Shown here: positions 32,747-43,204 of the stretch, piece by piece | Layout of the letters: each line of letters starts with the position of its first letter | How positions within the stretch are numbered: position 1 is the first letter of the stretch | DNA from: Amborella trichopoda | Lineage: Eukaryota > Streptophyta > Magnoliopsida > Amborellales > Amborellaceae | Length of the DNA stretch: 64,000 bases | Direction of reading: 5' to 3' | Assembly: GCF_000471905.2 (NCBI RefSeq) | Contig: NW_006498608.1 | Location: forward strand, 6,856,122-6,920,121 | Position numbers and translations under genes: made by a program | The notes under the pieces: generated by a model | What the model saw: only the letters and a program-made list of their open reading frames with translations | Databases searched by the model: none | What the model was told of the DNA's origin: nothing

Positions 32747-34310
32747 CATCATCATAATCCAAGCCTTATCCCAATTATATGGGGTTGGCTACATGAATAT
32801 TGTTCATCCATTTTATCAAGGGCTATGCCTTCAGTAAGATTAAAAATCACTATATCTTTTCTCATTACTTCTATTGATGTTCTTTTGTGCTTTCCCCTTG
32901 CCTATTTAGAGCTTTCTACCTTAACCAAATCACACTTCCTAACCGGTATTGTATTAGATCTACGTTGCACATGGCCATCCCACTTAAGTCTGCTTTTCTT
33001 CATCTTATCGCCTGTTGAAGTCACACTTAAGTTCCGTCATCTGTATTCATTTTGAATTCTATCATTTCTTATTTTTCCACTTATCCTTCTCAACACCCTC
33101 ATCTCAACTATGCTTATCCTATGGATATGTTGTTTCTTGACCACTCAACATTGCATCCCATAAAGCATGGCTGGTCTTATAGTCATCCTATAGAACTTCC
33201 CCTTCAGTCTAATGGTAAGGCCACAATCACATAAAACTCCAAATGCACATTTCCACTTCGCCTACCTAGCTCTAATTCTATGTGTGACATTTTCCTCAAT
33301 TTCTCTATTTTTTTGATTATTGACCCGGATATTGGAAACAATCTCTTTTAGGTATTTATTGACCATTAATTTTAAGTACATCCCCGTTTCTACTCCTATT
33401 ATTACTAAACTTGCATTTTATATATTATGTTTGAGTCCGGCTAATTTTAAAACGTTTAGATTCTAGAGTATCCCTCCAACGCTCTGACTTTGTGTGAATG
33501 TTGCCTCTAGTATCATCGATCAAACTATATCGTTTGCGAACAACATACATTATGGTACCTCATACTGTAGGTGCCTGGTTAACTCATCTATAACCAAAAT
33601 AAAGAGATATGGGCTCAACGCTGACTCCTGATGTATGCCCATTGTCATTGAGAGCTCACTTGTCGCTTACTGGTTGTTCGCACACTAATTATCGCTCCCT
33701 CATACATATCTCTTGCTATGTCAATAGAGCCTCTAGTGACTCCTTGTTTTTCCAACACCCACCAAATTCTCTAGTTACCATATCATATGCTTTCTCTAAA
33801 TCAATAAAGACCATTTGGAGGTCTTTTATCTTCGCCCTAAACTTTTGAGTTAGTTGTCTAAGTAGGAAAATGGCTTAGATAGTTGACCTCCCTGGCATAA
33901 TACTACATTGATTTTTTGATACAATTGTTTCATGCCTTAGTCGTTGCTCAACTACTCTCACCCACAACTTCATAGTCTAGTTCATAAGTTTAGTTCTTCG
34001 ATAGTTCGTACAATTCAATATGCTTCCCTTGTTCTTGTAAATAGTTATTGTTGTACTTTTTTTATATTTGTCTGATACTTTCTTTGTTCTCAACACCTTG
34101 TTGAACAACTTGGTAAGCCAGGATATATCAATTTACCCCGATGCACTCTCAAATCTCTATCAGGATACCATCTGACCCTAAAGCTTTTCATATCTTCATG
34201 TTTTTCAAAGCTTCTTTCACTTCAAATATCTTAATCCTGCAAATGTAACTATGGCCTCCACCGTCATTTATGTCAAAGGTTCCTCCTTACATTGTGTTCC
34301 CATCGTATTC
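32747..34310 (-). mobile_element. LINE reverse-transcriptase remnant, ~1.56 kb (copy L5)
   Basis: On the minus strand the order is 5'-RT...3' tail. Near 34210-34150, E-V-K-E-A-L-K-N-M-K and A-L-G-S-D-G (family: G-P-D-G). Near 33822-33777, M-V-F-I-D-L-E-K-A-Y-D, the first catalytic motif. Near 33550-33525, L-F-A-N-D-I-V, where active elements have F-A-D-D; one catalytic Asp is therefore Asn. The 3' end at the left has the conserved TATGGGGTTGGCTAC motif and a (GAT)n-like tail. Many stops and frameshifts show it is inactive. Confidence 0.85.
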
Positions 34311-34536
34311 GTTATTTAACGATTTTTTGAAAATAAATTATTCGCCTTTTGTTGACCTTGTCATATTTCACCAGGATATTTTGATCAACTTTCACTAGGA
34401 TCCTTTGATTCTCACTCTTAATGCACCGAGGATCAGAGGATCCTGGTGCAATAGTGTGGAGTTCCATGCTTTTATGCTTTTGCTCCCATTTTTGCATTTG
34501 GGTAGACAAGTACAAGTGTGCCTTAATAACATAAAC

Positions 34537-36400
34537 TAGTGTTCAAAAAAGTGGACCGCTCAGCGTCTAGGCTCGCCTAGGTGGTCCAGAAGACCTGGGC
34601 ACATCGCCCAGGCCTAGGCGGCAGTCCCTGGGCGGCCACCTAGGCGGTATGGAAATCGCCTAGGGGCGGATTTTTTTTTTTTCGTTGTATTGATTGTTTT
34701 TGAAATATAAAGGGTTTGAAGGATGGGTTTTAGGTTCATTTCGAACTTAAACCCATAAGAACCCTTTTAGAGAGAACGAAACCTCAAGCAAACTAAATTT
34801 TGTGACTTTCATTGGATCTTTTCAAAGTTACGGAAAACAGATCCAAACATCACTCAGGTAGATTTGATTTAATTTTGGAGTTTTATAGTCCTATTAGAAG
34901 GTGTTTTTATTATTTTTGCACCAGAAAACATCTCAGAGGTAGGAGTTTGGAGTTCGAGCATTCAAAGTAAGTGCAAAAAATTATTTTTTAGATTGTTTAT
35001 TTTATTTTGAGATGTCTTCTTTAGGATCTAGTCGAAGTGGAGATCCGGGTTGAAAATGTGAATGTAACCCGAATCCAAATGCCAAATCCAATTTTTGTGA
35101 AAAAGGTCCGAAAGGGGGAATAAAGCGGTTTAATAAACATCTTGGCGGTATTAAAGGGGATGTTGCCCTTTGTAAAAATGTTCTTGAAGCTATCAGATAG
35201 GAGATTAAGCAATATATGAGTTCTGTAAAACAAAAACAGGAACAAAATCCTTGTCATTTGAATAGGTCTATTTCTGCTACTTTTAGAAGTAGTGATCCAG
35301 GTTAGAACTATGGTTATAACTCAAAACCAACTGATAAAAATTGTATAAGGTGTAATTTTTGTGAAAAAGATATGGGGGTATTAACCGATTCAAGAAACAT
35401 CTTGCCGGTATTAAAGGGAATGTTGCTTCTTGTAAAAAAGTTCCTGAAGCTATTCGGGATGAGATTAGACAACTTCTGAATTTAAAAGAACAAGAAAATG
35501 ATGAAAATGAGCCTTGTTTTGTGGAAGTATCCAGGTTCATCTAGAAGTGGTAATCCGGATTGGAAGTATAGTTATAATCCGAATCCGAATGACAAAAATT
35601 GTATTAAATATAATTATTGTGGAAAGGATACTAATGGGGGCATTTACCGGTTTAAAAGACACCTTACCGGTATTAAGGGGGATGTTGCCTTGTGTAAAAA
35701 TGTTCTTGAGACTATCAGAGAGGAAATTATACAATATTTGAGTTTAGAGAAGCACAAAAGGATAGAAAAGTGTAGAGCAGCTAAGACTCCTAGGGCCTCA
35801 TCTGCACATACTAGTAAGAGGGAGGCAGAAGAAGAGGAGGAGGAAGAGGCAGATTCAACAGAAACAGAGGAGGACAAGCGTTATATTGAAGAGGGAAATG
35901 ACTCTGATGATGATGGCCTCGATTCTGATGCATATGATGAAGCTTACCCTATTATTTCTGATGATGATGATGATGACTGAAGAGTGAAGACTCTTAGTGT
36001 TGAGTGTTGACTGTTGAGTGTTGACTATTGTGTTCTAGACTGTATATTTTTTGAATTTCTATATATTTTCTGAATTTCTATATATTTTCTTTTTCTTATT
36101 TTTAGTTTCTAGTTCTACTATCTAACTTTTGTGTGTGCAGTCTACAATGTATCAGACTATCAGTGTATGCTTGTATGGTTTTACTGTTTTAGCATTGTAT
36201 GAAAGTATGGATTATGGTCTTATGGATTATCAAAATTCTCTTCTCGACTTCTATCTTTTTTTTTTAACTGGGATTATGGCCATACCCTCAATCACACCAT
36301 GAGTCCCTTTATCAAAGGCCAGAACCTAGGCCGCTTAGGCGCTGGGCGGCCTGGACCCCCATGGCCGCCTAGGTGCAGCCTAGCGCTTTTTGAAACAATG
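34537..36400 (+). mobile_element. 1.86-kb hAT element with three BED zinc-finger units
   Basis: The left end TAGTGTTCAAAAAAG and the right end, reverse-complemented, CATTGTTTCAAAAAGCG are inverted repeats. Next to them lie GC-rich GCCTAGGCGG-type subterminal repeats. Flanks ACATAAAC (34529-34536) and ATATAAAC (36401-36408) match 7/8, the hAT target size. Inside, a BED-finger unit is tandemly triplicated (about 35030-35260, 35285-35480, 35530-35750) and is followed by an acidic region. No transposase catalytic core or hATC dimerisation domain is visible, so it is an internally deleted derivative. Confidence 0.88.
35498..35980 (+). CDS. BED-type zinc-finger fragment with acidic tail (hAT-derived)
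   Basis: A 160-aa open frame within the hAT element. The N-terminal half is a BED-type finger: C-x-x-C (here K-Y-N-Y-C, so the first Cys is changed to Tyr), then R-F-K-R-H-L-T-G, then C-K. The second half is charged and highly acidic, ending S-D-D-D-D-D-D. Two upstream copies of the same unit lie in broken frames; the second keeps C-N-F-C. BED fingers bind DNA in hAT transposases. An isolated BED plus acidic tail could in principle act as a repressor, but this is more likely a transposon remnant. Expression is unknown. Confidence 0.5.
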   Translation: MMKMSLVLWKYPGSSRSGNPDWKYSYNPNPNDKNCIKYNYCGKDTNGGIYRFKRHLTGIKGDVALCKNVLETIREEIIQYLSLEKHKRIEKCRAAKTPRASSAHTSKREAEEEEEEEADSTETEEDKRYIEEGNDSDDDGLDSDAYDEAYPIISDDDDDD

Positions 36401-36553
36401 ATATAAACCCCTGATTTATTTATGATTATCTTTAATAACATACCTTGGCTTTTAACGCATATAGGGTGCTCGTAGTTCTTGAACTACTATTTGTAGTGTT
36501 ATCTTTCAATTATTATTTTCAAAATGTAATATTGTTTCTCCAATATATTATTA

Positions 36554-37030
36554 AGGAAAACACTACGCAACGCCAATAGGCGAAAATGAACAGTGATTCG
36601 CCTATGGTCATCACCGTCCAAAGTTCATCGCACGGTCACAGTTGTCCGGTAGTGTTTCAAATGTCATTTTTTTCTACAAATCGGAATGATCTGAAATTTG
36701 GAGTGTGTGTTCATCAAAAATAGGAGAATCTAATAAAAAAATTTTAAAATAATTCCTAAAATATAAATTGACCAAAATACCCTTGAAAAATTTACGGGGG
36801 TATTTTAATCAATTAAAATTTTACAAAATATTGTTTTCATATTTTTATTCGGTGCACCTCACTAAGATGTATACACGCTCCAAATTTCAGATCATTCCGA
36901 TTTATAGGAAAAAAAATGAAAAATGAAACACTACTGGACAATCGTAACTGTGCGATGAACTTTGGATGGTGATGAACATAGGCAAAATCACTGTTCATTT
37001 TCGCCTATAGGCGTTGGGAAGACTTTTCCT
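36554..37030. mobile_element. Foldback MITE, ~170-bp inverted arms
   Basis: The left arm (AGGAAAACACTACGCAACGCC, then ATAGGCGAAAATGAACAGTG) is matched by the reverse complement of the right arm to about 170 bp, as far as AATCGGAATGATCTGAAATT. The centre is AT-rich. Flanks share ATTA, consistent with a 3-4 bp target duplication (possibly TTA, Harbinger-like); the superfamily is uncertain. It ends 63 bp before the MED7 start codon. Confidence 0.75.
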
Positions 37031-37093
37031 ATTAATAATATTTCGATAATCATTCTTTTTGTTGAAATTTTTGTAGATACGATTTTCGGATGA

Positions 37094-40000
37094 ATGGCTG
37101 CCACTTCAGCATACCCGCCGCCACCTCCGTTCTACAGGCTTTATAAAGATTATATTGAGGATCCAAAGTCAGCACCGGAGCCACCGCCTCCTATTGATGG
37201 AACTTACACTTTATATGGCGCAACTTATACGGTAGTGTTTGGTTGTCTATTTTATTTCAAGTCCCCCTCTTTGAGTATTTCATTATTGATATGCTGCTAT
37301 ATATTTAAAAGTTACTGGGTTGACTTCCCCATTTGCATCTCTATGTGAATGTCTGTCCTCTTTCATTTCTGGGAAATGTAGCTTTTGTTTGAGTTGATTT
37401 CATTATTTGCATTTACGTGGAAGGTTTCAATGTGCATTTGGAATTTTGACCTAGCTGAATTTTGATGCTCACTAATATTCATCATTTTGGTTCTTAGACT
37501 GATGACGTGCTTCCAAGTTTGGAAGAACAAGGAGTTCGCCAGTTATATCCTAAGGGGCCAAACATTGGTATGACTTCCCTTTCATTTTTTATTTTATTTG
37601 TTGGAGTGGTTTGCATGATCACAAGAGCTAGCTCAAACGTTCTCTGGGATATCTCCTTTATTTATAAGTCTTAATGGTGTTCTAGTTACATTTGGGATTT
37701 ATGAATCATTTCAATCCTACATATTAACGGTGCTCTGGAAACTTTATTACCAAAGATTATAGAGTTTCCAAACCTTTTATTCAATACCAATTTCCTGTGT
37801 GTTTTCCACAACACTTGTACCTAGCATTGGAGCCTTTTAAATGCGCAACTTCTTCGCATTCAGCTTCTCAATAGTCAATACCATCAATTTGACTTTATCC
37901 CACATATTTTGATTGTTTCTGTGCTGTCTTATCAACTGCATCCATGGACATAGCATGAACAGTATTCTTCTATTCCACTCTGGGAGAAGAGAGATACTTA
38001 TCCAGGACGTGTTCCCCATAGTCTCATAGCTTTATGCACTCTCTACTTGCTATCTTCCTCTAGGGTTCCTTTCCATTTATTATTTTTGAGTAAAAGTTCG
38101 ACTCCATTTATTTGATTTCCCTTGTGTGATGCTCCAGTAACAAACAAGTTTACGATTGTTGACTTGTAGCGGAATTATAGTACTGCATTGCAATGTATTA
38201 AGGATATCAGCTATACTGCATTGGCATGCATTATTGCATATCTTGGTTTTGGTCTCTTTGATTAGATTTTCTCTTTAACATATTATTGGTGATTAGAGCT
38301 GGCAACGGGCCAGGCAAGAGAGGGTGCATCCTGCCTGAAAATAAACCACAACTTGTGACCTGGGCCCAGCCCGATTTATATCATTGAGGCTCAAGACTGG
38401 CCCAGCCCGACCACAAAAAATATTGTGGCGGACTGGGCCTGTTGTGGGCCTATTTTTGGTGGTGTAATAAATTATGCTAATTATATATAAATGTAAACTG
38501 ATTTTCTCGCCGTTTAGCCTAGCCTGAAAAATGTTCGGGCTGAAAATGCATTCCCGAGCTTGGTTTGCTGGCTTAAAGTATGGCCCAAACCCTGCTGGCT
38601 GCTAGGCCTGGCTCGGTTGGCAGCCCTGTTAGCAATTGAATGCTTCTGTGATGGACAAAAGGTTATGATCTCTGCCAATTCCTTCTCTTTCAAAGTATTA
38701 AAAGTAAAAGAAATGATAAGAATTAAAATCCAAAAAAAAAAAAATTGATAAGAATTTATGAAAAAGAATTAATGTATATGTATGACTGCTTGTGGCACAG
38801 ATTACAAGAAGGAACTGAGAGCGCTGAACCGAGAGTTGCAGCTTCATCTCTTGGAACTTGCAGATGTGCTTGTTGAGCGACCATCTCAGTATGCACGGAG
38901 AGTGGAAGAGATATCTCTTATTTTTCGGAACTTGCACCATCTCCTCAATTCTTTGCGTCCTCACCAAGTGAATATTTTGGTTCAATGTATTGGACAGATT
39001 CCTTCATTTTTTCCCTTTCCTTATGGCTGATATTTTAACCTTTTGAACAGGCCAGAGCTACACTAATTCACATTTTAGAACTTCAAATACAATGTCGTAA
39101 GCAAGCAGTGGAAGATATTAAGAGGTATTTCATGTTTTTAATTCTTCTTACTCTTTGAAAACATCCGTAGAATCTCCCTTGCTTTATGCTGTTAGCATTA
39201 ACTGGTTGTCATGTGCAGAGAATTGCAATGGATTATTCTCTTATTTATAAATTTAATGGGAATTGCATTAATTATTGCCCATTGAATTATTGGAATCGAT
39301 AAAATTTCTTTTTTTGTGATTAGCATTTAGAAGCATATAACACTGTGGCTTTGTTTCCTTTGAGCGAAATATCTTTGAGCCCAGTGTTACTCCTTTTGCA
39401 GATATAAATGGAAATAGCGCCAGATTGTTTGAGTGAACTTTGTGACATGACTTGAATTTTAGATTCCCACTAAAAATAGAACTTAGTTTTATAAAATGAC
39501 CTGATGCATGATCTTCTGCTTGTTATATTGGAATATATGTTAGTACATATGTTAACATTAACATATGCACCTAATCGTAATAGTAACTATGTATGTTAAC
39601 ATGTCTGAACTTTGAAGCGTAGTATAATCCAAAGGACCATGTCAAAACTCCACTCCATTTGATAGTTGCTGTCAAGTGAAGTAATGGAGGATGGAGAGTG
39701 GGACAAGCCGATGGTGTCAATCTTTGTTCCAGTGAGTCCCACTCACTCTCCATTGCCGTCCATCATCTCATTGGACGATGATGTCCCAATGGACTCTGAT
39801 TTTACACATTTACAGCTTCGTTCTAAGAAACTGACAAGTGAAAAGACAATAGTAAGTGGTTCTGAATAGTCTTTTTAAAAGTTCAAACTATATGCTACAT
39901 TTTCCCTACTTAAAACTCATTCAACTTGAGGGATTTTTGACTCAGATGATGTGTATGGTTGTGTGAGTTCGATGACAATTTTAAAATATTTAAAACTTGG

Positions 40001-40818
40001 TCATTAGTATTTGTGGATAAAATGGACTGAGGTCGGCTGGGCATTGTTAAATTTTTCATGTTTTTTAATTAAATGCAGGTATCGTGCTACAGATAGAAAA
40101 GTAGTGGATCATTCATTATCTGATGCTATCTCTAAAAAGATTGAATTCCCAAAAATCTTCTCGAGCCTCATAGCCCTCTTGTTCTATTTCTTAGTTGGTC
40201 TATGCTTAAAGATTAATGCACCCTAAATAAACCTGATTTTCATGGTATTTTGTTTGTATACGGGCCTTTCATGCCAAGGACCGACCTGATTTTGAGTTGT
40301 GATCCATTTGGTGGTCCTTGGATTCTTTTGTGTATGAGGATTGAGTCAGAGAAACTTCACCCTTAAACAAGTATTTTATCAAAACATAGGAGACTCTATG
40401 GCACTCTTTTTACTCTCCTTCTGTCTCTTTAATCAAGATTTTTATTTTTGGGTTCTCATTTTATTTAATATGTGTTTACCTTTTCACTGCTTACTATTTC
40501 TTTGCTCCTCATGTTTGATAAGATCTCTTGGAACTAATGTGTGATTTCTTTCATTGTATCGTCTATTACCTTGCTTTCTGTACAAATTCGTAGAATCCAT
40601 CTCTCCACGAACTGAAAGTCGGGAGAAAATTCAGGATTCAGCATATAGTCCTCTTCCCCTCCCCCCCTCCCCCTTATTTTTTTAGATTTTCCAGTTTCTA
40701 ATACATATTTCTTTTTGTCGCTGTTTCTTGCTTTTTCACTTGGGTGTTCAGAAGAAGAGAAGAAGCACAGCAGCTGCTCAAAGAATCTCTTGAAACCCTA
40801 GATGGACACTTGCCTTGA
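37094..40818 (+). CDS. MED7: Mediator complex subunit 7
   Basis: Exons: 37094-37231, 37498-37567, 38801-38967, 39051-39124, 40752-40818; all junctions are GT-AG and the frame is continuous (171 aa). MED7 is a middle-module subunit of Mediator, which links transcription factors to RNA polymerase II in the nucleus. The N-terminus is Pro-rich (Y-P-P-P-P-P-F-Y-R-L-Y), with the conserved I-D-G-T-Y-T-L-Y-G. Exon 2 gives the R-Q-L-Y-P segment. Exon 3 encodes D-Y-K-K-E-L-R-A-L-N-R-E-L, then L-N-S-L-R-P-H-Q, starting the helical region that pairs with MED21. Exons 4-5 finish it (A-R-A-T-L-I-H-I-L-E, then R-R-R-E-E-A-Q-Q-L-L-K-E-S-L). Length is close to the ~168-aa Arabidopsis proteins. An overlapping upstream ATG at 37090 is out of frame. 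An acceptor-like TTTTTGTAG at 37067-37075 suggests a spliced leader. Confidence 0.97.
38294..38628. mobile_element. hAT-like MITE in MED7 intron 2
   Basis: The left end TAGAGCTGGCAACGGGCC and the right end, reverse-complemented, CAGGGCTGCCAACCGAGCC are inverted repeats. Flanks TTGGTGAT and TTAGCAAT match 5/8, and all three differences are transitions, fitting an old, decayed 8-bp duplication. The interior is rich in GGGCC/GGCCC motifs and has no ORF. Confidence 0.7.
39125..40751. other. MED7 intron 4 (1.6 kb)
   Basis: The intron begins AAGAG|GTATTT and ends GTGTTCAG. No second gene is seen in it. At about 39677-39850 a 67-aa ORF (E-V-M-E-D-G-E-W-D and on) has no recognisable domain. Confidence 0.5.
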
Positions 40819-41869
40819 ACCGTATTTCTGATAACTATATTTGCCAGTTACCTATTATCCATGTTCTATATTAAGATGGATTTTGCGTAGCCACTACCCA
40901 CTTGAGCTTGTTTCCTCTGTAAAGTTATCAGTCACCATAATCAAAGATGAAAGAACAGAGACCAGGTTCATGGGTCCAAAGTTATACTTGCGCTCAATGT
41001 TCTCTCTCTAGAGGCAGGCTTCTGAAGTCATCACTTCTTTGGTACTCTCTCTCTTAGTTGTCATTGCTTTTACTTTACCTGGAATTTCATTTGAACATAA
41101 AAAAATTTATGTTCAACATGAACTGCATGTTGTCATCCCTCTAGAGGTAGACTTCCCGAGTCGAGCCTTCTTTCGTGCTTTCTGTCTCTCTCATACAATT
41201 TTTGTTGCTCTTTGCTTTTTCTGGAATTTCAGTTGAGAAATAGACAGATATGAATATTTTAACATCTTGTGGTACTATGATTTCAGCATCTTTGGGGTGG
41301 TTTTATAATGAAGACTGGGTACTTGGTCTTTACCAATTCACAATTTCAAAGGTTTGAAAGGTACCTTTAGACAGCCAAGTGCTTTGTTGTGTAAAACCTA
41401 ACTGCCCACTCACCCCCATTTCAAATGGAGAGCCTATTTGATGACTTGTTCAACTTGATGGATGTTGCTTGCCTGTTTTGGTGTAAACATTATACCAAAC
41501 AAAGAAAAAAATCAGCATGAGAGATACTTCATTGTAGTTGTGATCATACATTTTCTTCTGATTGTTAGAGTTGAACTTGTACGGTTGCTAATGCAGTTGA
41601 GATGGGATAAGATTGTCTTGTCTGATGAAATATTGAACGGCCATTGTATTCTACATGCATGCACACGCACACACAAAATGCCTCGGGCCAATCTGTTGGG
41701 TTCATGAGGGACCTCATGAGGCCTATTTTTCTTTTTGCATGAGAGGCTTAAGCTGGAGGCAGAAAAGAATAAAGACAACAAAAAGTATTTTAGTTAGAAA
41801 AATATATAAAGAGACTATTCACTTTTGGTACGAGGAGGTTAAAATTATAATTGTCTGAAGAGTATCATT
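40819..41869. other. MED7 3' flank and gene-free stretch
   Basis: Contains the MED7 3' untranslated region, whose end I cannot place. A diverged duplicate lies at about 41010-41060 and 41140-41190 (CTCTAGAGG(C/T)AG...C...TC). No genes. Confidence 0.4.
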
Positions 41870-42232
41870 GATTAGACTTAAAAGTCCAAAACAAAAAAAT
41901 TCTCTAACTTCATGGTACATCTCAAGCCATCCAATTTAACATATAATGGTTATGAGTAATTATGACTTCCTTGTAATAAAGATAAATGGTCTTATAGTAT
42001 ACAATCTCTTTTTAGTTAATGGTAAATTCTATAATAATATTGTTTATCTTTGGTACAAAATGATCACAATCACTTCTAATGGTTAGGGCTGTACAATTGA
42101 TGTCGCTCAAAGTTTGAGAAAATTGTTCTTGGATCTTGTGTGGAGAAATTACGCACCGTAACCTAACTGTCTAATGGTACATCTGGTGTCATAGATTTTT
42201 CTACGTTGTATGTAATCTCTTAAGTAGCCCCT
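41870..42232. mobile_element. MITE family A, two adjacent partial copies
   Basis: 41870-42003 ends with TTATGAGTAATTATGACTTCC, then AGATAAATGGTCTTATAG, the family right arm. 42004-42232 begins with a left-arm-like ATCTTTGGTACAAAATGATC and ends GTATGTAATCTCTTAA. Both are decayed. Confidence 0.5.
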
Positions 42233-42439
42233 GTTCTCATGGCCGAATTTCATGTCGGTTATTTTCTTATTGTTAGTTTCTTTTTTAAAAATTTTGTTGT
42301 TCACCCCTACATATCCCTTTTTGTCGAGTTTGGAACCTTTTATGTCCTTTTTTTTTTATTCTTAAGTTTCTATTTGTGGGAAATTGGATAGGACAAGTTT
42401 AATTTTTAATTTTTGCTTCTAACCTTGAAGAGAATGGTC

Positions 42440-42585
42440 TCGATAGTTTTCCATTTCAGTTTAAATAAAGATAGTTTGCACTGGTTTTATCAAATTTTGC
42501 TGGTTGGTCAAATTTTGCACTAGTTTGCACTGGTTTTATCAAATTTTATCAAATTTTGCTGGTTGGTCCCGGCCAGGAGGATATT
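42440..42585. repeat. Short tandem duplications (CTGGTTTTATCAAATTTTGC)
   Basis: The unit GCACTGGTTTTATCAAATTT is repeated at about 42478 and 42527, with GCTGGTTGGTC following both. It is a recent local duplication of ~49 bp. Non-coding. Confidence 0.6.
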
Positions 42586-42827
42586 TTGGGGTTCCATTTC
42601 GGCCTTAGCAAGAATCTAGACTAAGATATTGACTTTTCTCCAAACAAATAAATAATTTCTTACCCAATATTGTTTAAGATGTGACATTTGTTAAATCGAA
42701 TCCAGTATTCTCAATGATACCAAGATCAAACATGATGTATTCTGTCACAAAGGAATGGCTTTCTTTGAATTATGGGCAATATAAAGAACTTTATGATATA
42801 TGGTATAGGGATGGCATGTTAAGAAAT

Positions 42828-43204
42828 GGAAAAAGTTTATATAGAGCTGAGGCTCTAAACAATCAATTAGGGCCCACCTCAAAAAATTCACTAAAAGAGG
42901 TTGTTTTGATGCTCAAATATCCTCAAATCATCTTGATACCAAGATGCATGAGCATGAGAAAAAAATGGATTTCAAGTTTTGGATAGTGCATCTTGCCACG
43001 CATTTTGGACCATCTATTTTCAAGTTTTGATAGATCTGTTCGATTTATACTATTTGTTAAGTTTTAAATTTTATAATTAAATATGAAAATATATTTTAAG
43101 GCGATCACAAAGATTTCAAGGAATGAAACCACATTTTTCGGCACTATTTCAAGGTGGGCTCCAATTTGATTGTTTAGAGTTTCGGCTTTATACAAACCTC
43201 ACCC
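42828..43204. mobile_element. Mutator-like non-autonomous element, copy B3
   Basis: The left end GGAAAAAGTTTATATAGAGC is followed by GAGCTGAGGCTC; the right end, reverse-complemented, is GGGTGAGGTTTGTATAAAGCC. Flanks TTAAGAAAT and TCGAGAAAA match 6/9. The 101-aa ORF crossing its left end is fortuitous. Confidence 0.72.

Noticed and set aside
42681..42986. 101-aa ORF spanning into copy B3
   Set aside because: The second half lies in a non-coding transposon terminus and nothing in it is conserved.
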